Shown: piece after piece, positions 25,488-36,906 of the stretch
Position numbering within the stretch: position 1 is the first letter of the stretch
Layout of the letters: each line of letters opens with the position of its first letter
NCBI GenBank assembly: GCA_963978905.1
Contig: OZ022261.1
Coordinates: 21,821,686 to 21,885,685, forward strand
Length of the DNA stretch: 64,000 bases
Direction: 5' to 3'
From: Trichostrongylus colubriformis
Lineage: Eukaryota > Nematoda > Chromadorea > Rhabditida > Trichostrongylidae
Notes under the pieces: generated by a model
The model's database searches: none
Told to the model about the DNA's origin: nothing
Seen by the model: the letters and a program-made list of their open reading frames with translations, nothing else
Made by a program: the position numbers and the translations under genes

Positions 25488-26343
25488 TTAGGGTGTCCAC
25501 AAAGTTCGTTGGCCATTCGTTTTTTCCGGAGCTTGTAAAGATAACTCACCAAGTTGAACTTACCGGTGCATGATATAATCTCCATACTTACCCAGCACCC
25601 TTCGCCAACGAACGGCTAGAGAGGCAACTCTATCCTCCCAAAAGCCGGCCGGCCGCGACTCGACCCAGTCCTCGATCACGTCCTCGAGGTCGCCCTCGTT
25701 CTTCAGCTGTTTTCCGTCCAAGAAATTTTGCATGGACCGGAAGATGTGGTAATTGCATGGACTGATGTCCGGGCTATACTGTGGATGCGTGACCGTGTTG
25801 ATGCCCAGCCTGTCCAGGACGGCCTGAGTATCTTTCGCTTCGTAGGGGCGCGCGTTGTCCCAGAGCAACCACGGATTTGCAAGTTTCTGGGACAAGGCGG
25901 CAGCTTTCACCTTGACCTCCTGCAATTATTAAGAGAGGGTCTCTGCCGTCACTGTGGCGTTGTTGGATAGGATGCTGTAGTGGAAGACGCCACTGATTTT
26001 ATCACTTATCACTGATTTTTATCTTCGATGCCATAGTTTCCATCGGTGAAGCGAGTCCACCATTTTGACATTCAGTTCTTAGAAGGGGTGTTATCACCAA
26101 ACTGCTGACTCCTGGTCGTGGCCTGACGTCTGGAGATACCCAGGTTGTAGTAGTAGTGGTGACTATCACTCATCTTCACTGCTTTATTGTGGGAACAGCA
26201 GGAAAGGAAATTAAGGCTAGCGAGTTCAGAAGATAGCCCATCGCGAGTGCTTTCAGTATTGCGAAATCATTATGCAAAATCACAACGCGTTGCATAACGC
26301 GACACTGTTTACAAATGGCCAACGAACTTTGTGGACACCCTAA
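25488..26343 (-). mobile_element. mariner element, internally deleted, intact 30-bp terminal inverted repeats
   Basis: Perfect 30-bp inverted ends at 25488-25517 and 26314-26343 (TTAGGGTGTCCACAAAGTTC at the outer edge), flanked by TA on both sides. The length of 856 bp is well below the usual 1.3 kb. Inside, on the minus strand, are parts of a mariner transposase. The TA target and terminal sequence fit Tc1/mariner. Confidence 0.88.
25560..26070 (-). pseudogene. mariner transposase remnant (DD34D family)
   Basis: The minus-strand open part 25925-25560 ends with WLLWDNARPYEAK (second catalytic Asp), THPQYSPDISPCNYHIF and the usual C-terminal block WRRVLGKYGDYI. In mariner the third Asp lies in PSDYHLF; here the position is Asn (PCNYHIF). 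Upstream, broken pieces resemble the end of the HTH domain (WTRFTDGNYGIEDK, near 26040) and the strand before the second Asp (SGVFHYSILSNNATVTAETL). The segment with the first Asp is missing, so the protein cannot be active. Confidence 0.8.
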
Positions 26344-26684
26344 TATATACGAATCCTCGACGTGAGTATAAAGAAATTTACCAAAACGCCTTCGCACCAC
26401 CTATACGTGGAGCGCATTGGTTGCGGTAGTATGACCTGATGTGCCCCAATCGTCGTTGTGCTTCATGCATAGCTTTCTTCAGTGAGTCACCAATCTTGAA
26501 TACATCTGTTTTGAGCACTGTTTACGTTTTTTATGTGTTGTGCTGTATTAGTTATTGTTGGGGGGACGGGGGAAGCACTTGATATTTAGGTCAGCGTGTT
26601 TTTTGGTAATCATTATTAGCGACAAACAAGAAAAAACATGCAAAAAAGTGAAAAAGAAGCACACGCGGAGACAGCCAGCCTCAC

Positions 26685-26853
26685 CCTGCCGGCAGTAAGT
26701 ATGACCGCGGCCTAAGCAAGATTCACAGAAATGCGGACGAGGAATCCTGACAACCGGATTGTGGGGGACAACATCTTCTCCATCAATCTCGTGTACGTAC
26801 TTCGCTCTGTTCCCTCGATATTCAGCGTCGGGCTCACCAACGCCTACGCTCAT
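26685..26853 (-). CDS. Candidate exon, charged protein with Cys/His pattern, unknown function
   Basis: Minus strand from ATG 26853 to a good donor (CAGG|GTGAGG) at 26685. It encodes MSVGVGEPDAEYRGNRAK, then YVHEIDGEDVVPHNPVV and PRPHFCESCLGRGHTYC. The even composition and a CxxC...H..C pattern look coding, but no family is recognised and no partner exon was found. Confidence 0.35.
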
Positions 26854-28275
26854 GTCAGTTCCCTCCTCATCGTTTCTCCCCAACTCATCTCAGCCTTGAA
26901 CCAAGTTCCCGACCGGTTCTACAAACATTAGGGAGCACTGGGAATGCACTAGAAAGTAGAGCCACCTCATTAAAAACAAGACCGCTAGCACTCTCATCAG
27001 CCAGTATTCCCTATCTCCAGATCGACTATTGTTCTCGACATATACGTGTTACAACGAATTGTCACAGAATCTCGGTAGTAGCAAAAAAATCTCCTCTCCT
27101 GCCATTGTCCACGTGCGATGGATGAATGAGAATAGGCAGCTACCATTGCCAACAGTTGGTCAAACTAGCTTAATACCGTTTAAGGCCCTGGCCTCAGGTT
27201 ACGCATCTGCAGTGAGTGTGGTAGGAGGTAAAATTCCACATGGAATAATGAACAAGTTTTTGAAGGGCACCAATATAGCATTGTTCGGACAAAGAGCGTC
27301 ATAGGGGAAAACATAACAGCATAACATACATGAAGTATAAAAAACACCATCACTACCATCTACTGTGTGTATCTGCCACCCGCCACAACTACCACTGTTC
27401 AATCACCACACGAACATTTTCTAGAAAACTCCTCAGAGTGAATAGGTGTTAAGTTGGAAGTCACGCGGCAGCCACCTCTAATTGCGCGCACACACACTTA
27501 TGCTAGCAATCGACAAAAGAAAAGTAATGAAGAGCATGCCGGCGAAAAAGTAATTTTTCGTTCTTATTGACCTAAAAAGTATTATGTCCAGAGCTTGCGC
27601 TTATGCTGACAATCGACAAAAGAAAGGCATGTAGAGCATTCCGGCGAAAAAACAAACTTTGTTTTTTTTGGGGTGGATCAAACAACATATGTATGTATTC
27701 GGATCGATAACGTACCACGTGACAACTCGAAAGTGCCCAACTTTCAGTAGTAGTCGTTACACCCAAATTTCATCTACAGCAGTAGCTGCAGAGCCGCGGC
27801 GGGCAGAAGTTATCAGTAGTTGCGTAACTTATGACGTCACAGCGAATCTTCTGCACCAAATTGAAAAGTGAAGTAAGTAAAATAAGTGAATTCACCAATT
27901 TACCCTCCAATTGTAAGAGTCGGACAAGACCCGCACTGGTCCCGCCACGAATGCCAGGAGCATAAAGGTCGTCCGTACAAACCCTGTAGTGGCAGCAGCT
28001 GCCAGTAGTAACGTCCTCAGGAGCAAGAGGGAGGGGATGTCCTACATTCAGAAACGAGCAGTGAGCTCGTGATTGGTCGATTGGTCGACGATTACGGCTA
28101 TTGCCGCCTGACAGCATAGTGCCGTAGGTAGGGCAAGTCAGCGGCAAGGCCGATATCCTTCGCCCCTGCCCTCTCTTGGCACCAAACGAAATAAGCCAAT
28201 CGCAGAAATCAGCCGACCAATCACAGCAAGGGCGGAGTTTGGCAGAAGTGCTGCCATGCTGAACATTTGTATTAA
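26854..28275. other. No gene recognised
   Basis: A GC-richer part at 27770-28270 supports a 172-codon minus frame ending in the fold-back element; no motif was recognised. A local direct repeat is at 27500-27550 and 27600-27650 (TTATGCTAGCAATCGACAAA and TTATGCTGACAATCGACAAA). Confidence 0.4.
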
Positions 28276-28700
28276 AGGAATCGTCCACGGAAAATGAGTT
28301 TTTGTGTTACCCATATACTTATGTTGTATTTGCCTAATGTTGGCCTCATGCAAAATTTCACGCGAAAAAATGTGAATCTGGCTGAGATACAGCACCACAA
28401 AGTGCGGTCCCAGTGGGCGGGGCCTCCGTGTAAAAGCCTCGTACCGCGTCCGCCGTGGTCTGAGACGCATTGTGGGAACAGAAGATTACGTAAACAGTCC
28501 CACTCTCCGTTCCCAACGGCGGCGGAAGACGGGACGAGGCTTTTACACGGAGGCCCCGCCCACTGGGACCGCACTTTGTGGTGCTGTACCTCAGCCAGAT
28601 TCACATTTTTTCGCGTGAATTTTTGCATGAGGCCAACATTAGGCAAATACAACATAAATATATGGGTAACACAAAAACTCATTTTCCGTGGAAGATTCCT
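28276..28700. mobile_element. Fold-back element, family B copy 2, nearly perfect
   Basis: 425 bp, AGGAATCGTCCACGGAAAAT to ATTTTCCGTGGAAGATTCCT, flanked by TTAA on both sides. The arms match almost base for base for about 175 bp (CAGCACCACAAAGTGCGGTC, GGGCGGGGCCTCCGTG). A central hairpin is built from GCCTCGTACCGCGTC and its near inverse. Because of the symmetry the two strands give nearly identical 136-residue open frames; these are not genes. Confidence 0.9.
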
Positions 28701-28792
28701 TTAAGCGTCCAGCACTCAAGCTGTTATGCTGGAGTTTTATCAGAGCGAGGTGTATCCCCACTGAACCACAGCCTTCAGCTGCAGTTGCTGTC

Positions 28793-28869
28793 CAGAGTGA
28801 TCACATAGGAAACGCTCCTCACAAGTATCGTGTACTCGCGTTCACAGGAGCGTTCCCTATGTGATCACT
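28793..28869. repeat. 77-bp fold-back
   Basis: GAGTGATCACATAGGAAACG with CTCCT at the left is the inverse of AGGAGCGTTCCCTATGTGAT with CACTC at the right, one mismatch in about 25 bases. A partial third arm (GAGATCATATAGGGAACGCG) follows at 28882. Confidence 0.72.
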
Positions 28870-28881
28870 CTTAAAGCGAGA

Positions 28882-31409
28882 GATCATATAGGGAACGCGA
28901 TGCGAAGCTCAACTAATGATAAAAAAGAGTGGATTGAAAGTCTGCAGTGAATAAGTACCCTTGGTAATCCCTCCAAAGACAGCAGAACAAACATCTCTCG
29001 AAATTCCAAGCTGACCGAATACAACTACCTCTAAGCTTGATTTCTACTTTTTACCGATAAGATTTTTTGACCAGTTCTTTTACGAGCTGCACTACGCATT
29101 CCACTTCCATTCAGGATCATAGTAACACTGAGAACTAATTTTGCCTACACAATGACTTACACAACCCACCCAGTATAAATATATTGGTGTTGTGTTCCCA
29201 TACAGACTATGATTAACTGTTTTTACAAGGATGGAAAGTCTGGTTGGCGAGTTTAAACATTGACCCGACTTTGATCCCTGAACCACATGAGTTGTGCAAG
29301 CCATTTCTCATTATCACTGATCCATCCTGCAGAGGTGAATGCGACTATAAAATTCCCTCCACTTCCATGTGAAAACAATAGTACTGCAAAATGCTTTTTC
29401 GAAAGTACCGTAAGGGGGAACCTCCCTGGTTGGTTTCTTTTCCCACCCCTCCACTTTCTGTTGTGTGTTGTTTGTGTTTTGCGGCCATATGCAAAGTCAC
29501 GTGAAAAATAGTAGTTGGGAAGAGAAATAACCCTTGAAGCATGTTTAAGTGTGGCGTCGAGGAAAATTTCCAGAAAAATACGACCTTCCCAAAAGGGGCC
29601 TTCATACAACCCCCCCCCCCCTCCCTTCTTCAGGCTCCGCTGTTAATATGACTTCTATCCAGCCAATGCGATTCATGAAGGAATTAAAGAGCCTATGATA
29701 AAAAAAAAACAGTGAGGCCAAAATTCTGAAAAAATTAGAGGGATAAGAGCCTAACAAAACTCAGTACTTACATATATTCCAGAACCATATATATATATAG
29801 TACTTACACATATTCCAGAACCAAGGCGTCTGAGAGAACAGGAACCTTGGCCAAATTCGCTACTTATATTCCGAAACAAATGCGTCACCGACCATGGATA
29901 ATGTGTTCATCCTCTGATGACAAAAGAGAAGGCTTAAAAGTAATGCAAGGTATGCGGGAGGGACAAAGGATGAAAGAGCAAGGAGATGAGGAGGTTAGAG
30001 ACTAAACAGGAGCCATGTAATGCGTTCCACTGCTATTAACACGTCGCTAATGCGGTAGCGACGCGGTGATTAGAAGGGGCGCGGTATCTTCCCCATACTA
30101 AATGAGGACAACTTTTGAATACTTGTAACTTTACTTAAACTCCACCTTTTGGAGTTCTGTGAACTGGTCTCAATAACTTCCTTGGAACAATTAATTTGCC
30201 GCTTGGTTTCCCCAGTGGTCCTTGATATGGCTATCCAGTCAAGAAAAACTTTTAAGGAAATTTTGAAGTGTTCCACTGCAAATGGTCATAATCTCCTTTA
30301 AGCTCAACCATATGTAAGCGGTCTTATTGTCCGAGGCCTGCAAGGTTGCCGCTTTCCAGCGCTCATTTGAACTATACCACATCTCCAAACTGAATGAAGT
30401 TATTTGAAAGGGGGCCAGTCAAGGAATCAACTAATAACTAACTATACAACTAACTACTAATAACTAATAACTAATAACTGACTAATACATTAGTTTCAGG
30501 TTGGAACTCAGTTAGTCAGTTTTATCACATCACCTCTTTTGCACTTCGGACCCTCAGCTTGAGAAATTCCATTGATCACTGCCTACCTCAGGGATTACGA
30601 CCCCCTCCTCCCAGCGGACCAAATACGACCCCCGGTCGAGGATTCCTCGACATAGGCTTGGCTATGCCTCGAAGACCACTTTTCTAGACAGCTCCAAGTC
30701 ACCTAGGACAAGTCAAAAGAGCTTTCGGGCGAAAGAATGCTGTATTCGAGGCTGGGCAAGTATGTATGAACGTACTCATGGCCTGAGGAACCCACTTCTG
30801 ATTTCCTCCGATAGCAAATTCAAAGGCTCACGGTTCAGGAGATAGCGCATTAGCTAATGGGTTGATAGTATTCAACTAAAATAAAGCGCTCTTTCTTTCT
30901 GAAAGGCTCTGTAATTAATAGAAGCTGTACCACTTCTTTTTGCGTGTCTTTTGAAAGCTTCTTCTGGATGGAACACTGCGGAGAGTAATAGTCCCATTCA
31001 GATTTGGAAAGTTCACAAAAAAGGGGGGCTTTTTATACCAAACAATCCTTCGTCGACAAGGTTGCACTGCGGAACAATCTGAAAAACCAGTGTGGATGCC
31101 ACTTCGATTTGACATATATAGTAAATTCCCACTCATACTGCAAAGACTTTGGGAGATTTGCTGCTTCGATGGTATACAGCAGTTCAATGATAAACAGTGT
31201 CACCATTATCATATTGTAATATCACAATATAATTGGTTTGACCTCCGCTTTGCCAAGTTACCAGCGGGTACACTCACCTGCGCTCTCGTTGTCTCAACAT
31301 CGAAATCCCGGAGAGCATTTCTCAAAAACCTGAGTTTGTATTCTCATGGCTGGTAGTAGCGTACAAAATTGGCAAATGCGCTGATTTCCGGGCACTTGTA
31401 TTAGGTTGT
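28882..31409. other. No gene recognised; simple repeats
   Basis: Contains a C run at 29610-29621, a duplicated TAGTACTTACATATTCCAGAACCA-like segment at 29760-29824 around a short TA tract, and a (TAACTAA)-type repeat at 30429-30488. Confidence 0.5.
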
Positions 31410-33120
31410 GCAACAAATTAATGCTTTCTGTATTCCCTGTGCTTCACAACACTCTCCATCTTTCGACAAAGATTATACATGTATTTGGTATAGCAGAAAA
31501 TTCGCACTTCCGGCAATGCATCTTGTTCATCTACCATTGAGGTCAAAGGACCAAAATATGGTACCACTCGTTATTTTATTTCACTTGACTGCTTGTTGTT
31601 TTTGAAGCTTAGAAATGGAGTACTGAAAAAGTACCTTCGATAGCTACATGCTCTTTTTCACCTAGCGAGGACAACAAGTATTTCCATATATGCATTCGAT
31701 CAGCTTTTTCTGTTCTACGAAAAGTAGCCCTTGATCTGAATCCTTTTGTGGCTTAGAAATGGGATACTCAGCGAAAATCTGCTTACCTGACACAGGTTCT
31801 TTACCCGGAAAGTTCAGCTTTACTGGACCTTGATGTGCTGAAGCTAGATTTTTGCCTTCAAATTATTCCATATCTAACTCTTGAGAATTACAATCAATGA
31901 AAGCCAAAAAACAATCAGCATTTGTTTAAAGAGCTACAAAAGCGTTATCGAATGCATTTGTCATATATTTTCTGATGGACTATGGTAGACGAAGGAGAGG
32001 AAATGCCGAAAGTGCTTATTTTTGCCTTCATCAAAGGATTCGGAAAAAATCAAATGATGTCATTCGGCGAAGGGGCTGCCTTCATGGGTTTCCACGTGAG
32101 GCTGAACTTCTCAGCACATAGAGTGTGTTTTTTGTTGGTGATTTTTGAGAACTGTTGATTTTGAGAGTCCTTTACACGCTCCTTTGCAAAACTAGCGGCA
32201 AGACGTGTGATCGGTAAACTGTACAATATGAGCCTCGATTTTTGAAGTCTCTGAAAACGCCGACTTGTACGACAGATAGAGCCAATTCTTCATAATGTGG
32301 TTACCACAGAAGCACATATGAAGCTGCATTCAGCATACCTTATTTACAAGACGGATCCTTAAATTAACATGGGAGATGGCGAGATGTTTCCATAAAGTGG
32401 GTGAAAATTGAAGTTCTTTCTTAACATGTGCAGAAATGCAGAAGCTGGAGCTTCGACTCGCTGTCCACATGATCCTCTTGCTTTTTCATTGATATTTGAA
32501 TGGCTATCTATTGGGTTGAGGAATAAGTCCCCGCGGTTTTTTTAAACCTTGTTTTTCACATTGTTCCCTCCATCTTTCGATGAAGCTTATATATGTTTTT
32601 GATAGAGCTTTTTCTGCTCTACAAAATGCTCGTATCTGTTCTTCGATTCATCCGAATATCTAATATTTATGAGGTATGGAAGTTAAAGTATAATAGCTAA
32701 AGGCAAAAAATTGGCACTTGCGCACCTCATCTTTCTCGTCTGCCATTGAGGTCAAAAAATGTATGTGTATATGTTTCGATAGAGCTTTTTCAGCTCTACA
32801 GAATGGTACTACATATTATTCAAATTGCTCAACTTTTTGCTGTTTTTGAGTCTCACAAATGCAGTACTCGCAAAAGCGTGCACTTTCGTTATCATCTCTT
32901 CCTCGCCTACCATTGAGATTGGAGAGGATGTTCATGTATGCATTCGATAGAGCTTTTCTTGCTCTACAAGTTGATACCTTTTTTCTTTTGTATTTTGTCA
33001 TATTTTAGCATTTAGGAATAAGTATCTGCCTGTTTTTCAATTCGAGATTGCACAATGAAAATTAATTTTTTGGCGGATTGTTTTATATCATTCGATAGAG
33101 CTCTTCTCGCTCTATAAGAT
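31410..33120. repeat. Diverged tandem array of ~170-bp units with a conserved hairpin
   Basis: A recurring core TCGATAGAGCTTTTTC, one variable base, then GCTCTAC forms a small stem (TAGAGC / GCTCTA). Cores are near 32606, 32777, 32945 and 33093, with a degenerate one near 31699. Between cores, CATCTTTCTCGTCTACCATT-like, GAGGTCAAA, TTGCTGTTTTTGAG and AAATGCAGTACTC-like blocks recur in order. Units lie both inside and outside the 32.5-kb element. No coding sequence is seen. Confidence 0.72.
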
Positions 33121-33411
33121 AGCATTCACGGTTTTTGTTTGAATTAGTTTTTTCCATTTTTTAGATCGTTTAAAAGTCGAAGAAATCGAGCATTTTCGAC
33201 ACCATGTGATGAAAATGCTCGATTTGATCGATTTTTAAATGATCTAAAAATGGAAGAAATTAATTCAAACATAAACCGTGAATGCTATCTTATAGAGCGA
33301 GAAGAGCTCTATCGAATGATATAAAACAATCCGCCAAAAAATTTATTTTCATTGTGCAATCTCGAATTGAAAAACAGGCAGATACTTATTCCTAAATGCT
33401 AAAATATGACA
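32997..33411. repeat. Inverted repeat, about 200-bp near-perfect arms
   Basis: The left arm starts with CATATTTTAGCATTTAGGAA and runs to about 33200; the right arm runs from about 33208 and ends CTAAATGCTAAAATATGAC at 33411. Only a few mismatches are seen, and the loop is a few bases near 33204. A transcript across it would form a double-stranded RNA of about 200 bp. Confidence 0.88.
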
Positions 33412-33608
33412 CAAATCCACTTTCTGGTAGCAGTTTACCGTTATGTTGATTTAGTTCATTTTCATCAAAAAGCATCCATTCTTATATGGAAGGGGAAAAC
33501 TTAATACAAATGGGCTTATCTATTATCATACGTACAGGTGGGAACCTAATTGCAATGCAAAAAGGTGAAAAAAACATTGCTTTTCAAAGAAGGTGTCCCT
33601 GTGGGACC

Positions 33609-33632
33609 GTGTGACACGACGTCGTGTCACAC
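33609..33632. repeat. 24-bp perfect palindrome
   Basis: GTGTGACACGAC joined to its exact inverse, GTCGTGTCACAC. It lies inside a larger, imperfect pairing of GTGGGACCG (33601) with CGGTCCCAC (around 33660). It sits about 70 bases inside the right end of the 32.5-kb element. Confidence 0.85.
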
Positions 33633-34320
33633 TCGGAGCGTGGGAAAATCCCGCGCGGTCCCACGCGCCAGACACGTGTGAATGCCGCGGTCGTCAAAGG
33701 GTTAAAAAAACCGCGGGGACTTATTCCTCAACCCAATAATACCGACGTATCGACGGCGATGAATAGTGGGCTCTGTATATTTGCCATTTCACGAACGGTA
33801 AAGATCTGCTCGAAAGAGCCGAGTGGTCGACAATCAAAATCTGAACCTATCGACAAAGATTCCTTCGATCTGTTGATGGAACACAGGGAGGCTGTGCATT
33901 AGTAATTTCTACATTCCAATGCTACTGAATCTGCGGAGCTATATTCTGCAGAGGCAACCGGAAAATGTTGCCATCTGCAGAAAAAAAGACTAATAAATGC
34001 GAGGAAAATAAAAGACTTTCAAGTGAAGATTTCCTTAATCCCATAGCCTCACGCTAGATCCTTAACACCTATTCTGTCCTTCCGCACACAATCTCTGGAG
34101 GAGTCACACTTTGACCAGGTTGATTTTAAAGTTGACATCCAATCATTTTTTGGTAACAGTGCCGTGGTGTTTTATGGGATAGGCACAAAGCAGCTCATGC
34201 GTTGACAATAAGAGTATAGTCTAGTTTCTGCGTTTCAACCTCTTGCTTCTGGAATGGCTTCAGATTTTTTCAGTAGAGCAGCGAAATTCCCTTTACTGTT
34301 CAAGGTCATTTTTTTTGCTC

Positions 34321-34829
34321 TTGGAGGCACATTCCAGGATTATTGGGGTATCACATCTTCTGCCGTGGATGGATAGTTCGACCTAAGCCCGTAGGCTGTA
34401 CCTTTACCGAAGCGTGTGTGTCAGTTCCTAGAGCGTGCAGAGCCAAAGAATCTAGCGCAACAGCTCGGCTCCCCCACCCCAGCCGTGATTGCCGACAATG
34501 ACGGTGGCGACGCTGGCAACTACGTGGCAAAGAGGCCTAGTATTAGTGTGATAATATAGGATAAGGAAGAAATGGCAATGATAGAGGAGACCTTGACATG
34601 AGGACACAGGTGATATCCCAGAGTTTTCTGTGATACCATCCAGCAGGAAGTGATTCGAAGGCTCGTTTTCACGCAGTAATCTCGTCCGAGGCCAGATGTA
34701 AGGATGCCTGATTTCTGCCATTTTCGTGAGCTTTTTCGGATTTTTCTTTGTCGGCGTATTCCATAGCACCTCTAATTTCATAATTCAGCGCTTTAACACA
34801 CTCAAGGTAAACCTGGAATGTACCTTCAA
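34321..34829 (-). mobile_element. TTAA-type element, family C copy 2
   Basis: Read on the minus strand it starts TTGAAGGTACATTCCAGG and ends CCTGGAATGTGCCTCCAA, the same termini as the 59.9-kb copy with a decayed TTAA. Internal matches are GAATTATGAAATTAGAGGTG, CGCCACCGTCATTGTC and TCGAACTATCCATCC. The 109-residue minus-strand open frame here is part of the repeat, not a gene. Confidence 0.8.
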
Positions 34830-35720
34830 AGGCAGATTTCGCGACGCGGAAAGGGGACTGAATTGCTGGTTCGCCACTGATGTCTAGGATAGTTCCGAAG
34901 TGGCGTTTTCGCTACGCCTCTCCCTACAAGGGCAGGAAAAAACGTTCCAAACAGTTTCTTACTAATGACCAGCTCAGCCTATCCCATGACGGCTTAACTT
35001 GCGGAACGCGGAAGCTGCTTCCGAATGCTCAATCCAAAGTGAGGCCTTTGAATAAAAAGTACACCAGGAGAAAAAAAATTGAGGATTCTGTTGAGTTTTT
35101 ACTTACATGAAGACTGTTGTTGTTCTCCTGTCTTCCCCAAATCGCTAACTGCCCAAAATTCTATATTTATCATATTCCTCCTTTATATTTGAGATTGGCA
35201 ACTCGAAAAATGGCAAGAACTAATATACACGTTTTATTGGAATCATTTTTGGAAATAATAGAAATTTCACTTGCAGGAGATACACACACAATTATGGATT
35301 CTGTAGCTATTCTGGAACAAGTCCGAATAGCCACATAAGTTCTATAAAACCTTGATGAAATTATCGATCGAAGAAGGTAAACTACATCTTTGGCATTAAC
35401 TGCTCACAGAGCCACTGAAAATGTACAAAAAGAAGTTAAATAGAAAATTATGCTTCATTGAGATGATAAGAATCACGATGATGGTCATGGTTACAGCGTA
35501 AGATGCGACAAAACAGCAGAGTATCCTTATGAGATATTCAGATGGCCAAAGTACAACATTTCGCCGATCCACCACTTTTGATGAATTCACTCATGTCGAC
35601 GAATCTGGAAAATTTCAAAAATCATGTCAGGTGCTGCGGTCGTATTACAAAAACACCTCAAGCTCGATTTCATATTCGCCCGCAACCGCGTCCTCCAGTC
35701 TGCTCTCGTTTGCTTCCCTT

Positions 35721-35874
35721 CATACTTTGCGCCAGCAGGGCGTGGCTGCGTCCATAGCAGCGAGGCAAGTGGCACGGGTGAGGTGCAGAGATGACGCAGG
35801 TAACGAAACACGGGGGCGCAAGCAGGGACGCAGAGACACGCAGCCACGCTTCGCCTCCGGCACTGCAAAGTATG
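35721..35874. mobile_element. Small inverted element, family E copy 1
   Basis: Ends CATACTTTGC and GCAAAGTATG are exact inverses. The next bases (CAGCAGGGCGTGGCTGCG versus CGCAGCCACGCTTCGCC) pair imperfectly. 154 bp, GC-rich. The 102- and 134-residue open frames over it are shadows. Confidence 0.7.
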
Positions 35875-36784
35875 AACGCGGCCTGAGAGCCTCACCTTTC
35901 ATCTCCGCGTCTTTCTCGCACCGTCTCAAGTAAAGGTTAGATATCACATGAGGATGCGGCACTTTGTTCTCATTCCGACTGCCTTCTGGTTGGGAAGAAA
36001 TGCACACATAGGAAATTAGAATATCTCGTTACCGTCGCACTATACTACGTCCTATATATTCCTTTGTTTAATGCTGCGCGTCTTTCTTGAAGAGCGCGTC
36101 GGAGCCTCATATGCGAAATCCGAGACCCATTCATACAATCGCATCCCAATCATTTGTAAACATGAGACCTCCCGCAAGAAAAGAAGCTCAAGGAGCATCG
36201 ACTCGTTTGATCCTTTTGGTTCTCAGTGTTCAATTTCACTTTACTTCACCCCTTTTCAAAATTTGTTGCGGATCGCAGTTATGAGTACACTTTTGAGATA
36301 GTACATACAATTTTCATCTCGTGAGCTATCCTTTGGGTATTTCAAGATTGCAATTGCCCATTTTGTCGCTTCTCGTTCCAGCTTAGGTATTGAGCGTGGA
36401 GTGAGGTGGTGGTCGACTGCTTCGAGCTCGTTCATCTCCCAGGAGATAAGCAGGTGCCGCTCTCAGGGGCTATCTGTTGCAAACTTTGCTCTTCTCTTGC
36501 AGTATCTCCGTGTGCTTCGCAGTAAGCAAGTGTAGCATAGTCTTAAGGGTATAGAAGAGACGTGAACCGGAGTTTATGATGCTTTTGAAGCACAACTCAA
36601 GGCAATCTTCTCGGGTCATCGCGGCCTGTAAACATTTTGGGAGTGCTTAAGCCACACCTGCCACAAGCACGCAAAGAAAAAGCAGCAACACCACCAATCT
36701 ATCCAGAGTCCCATCAATGAAAGTAGTCCTCTGTTCAGTGCTGCTTTCAAATTTTGATGTATTTCAAAGTTACTAGAAACATAC

Positions 36785-36906
36785 TTGACACTGAAACCAA
36801 GTTTTTCTAATTTTCCAGCAATCTCATCGTTTCCTTGATGCATCACCACATTTCGACCTACCACAACGGCGTTGCACGCAAAATTCCGGGCTTCCTTATC
36901 GGACAC
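36785..36906 (-). CDS. Exon 7 of DDAH/ArgZ-like gene
   Basis: 122 bases between acceptor TTTATAG and donor GTATGT. It encodes VSDKEARNFACNAVVVGRNV, then VMHQGNDEI, and ends GFSV plus a split Lys codon. This is the conserved block just before the C-terminal Cys segment. The preceding 4.3-kb intron contains a tRNA-derived inverted element, a TTAA-type element and a small inverted element. Confidence 0.88.

Larger units (their letters stand above)
32511..33736. mobile_element. DNA element with 35-bp perfect terminal repeats and a giant internal hairpin
   Basis: Left end TTGGGTTGAGGAATAAGTCC continues through CCGCGG and a T run to 32545; the exact inverse occupies 33702-33736. TA flanks both ends. 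Length 1226 bp. The inside has no transposase; instead it carries the hairpin repeat array, a hairpin with arms of about 200 bp, and a 24-bp palindrome. TA flanks suggest a Tc1/mariner-mobilised, non-autonomous element. Confidence 0.82.

Noticed and set aside
27770..28288. 172-codon minus-strand frame
   Set aside because: It begins inside the fold-back arm and has no recognisable domain; the composition looks random.
28294..28704. 136-residue open frames on both strands
   Set aside because: They are mirror products of the fold-back element's symmetric arms; the same peptide appears at 6.3 and 46.8 kb with stops and frame changes.
34452..34781. 109-codon minus-strand frame starting MKLEVLWNT
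   Set aside because: It is part of repeat family C; the same stretch at 59.9 kb is frameshifted.
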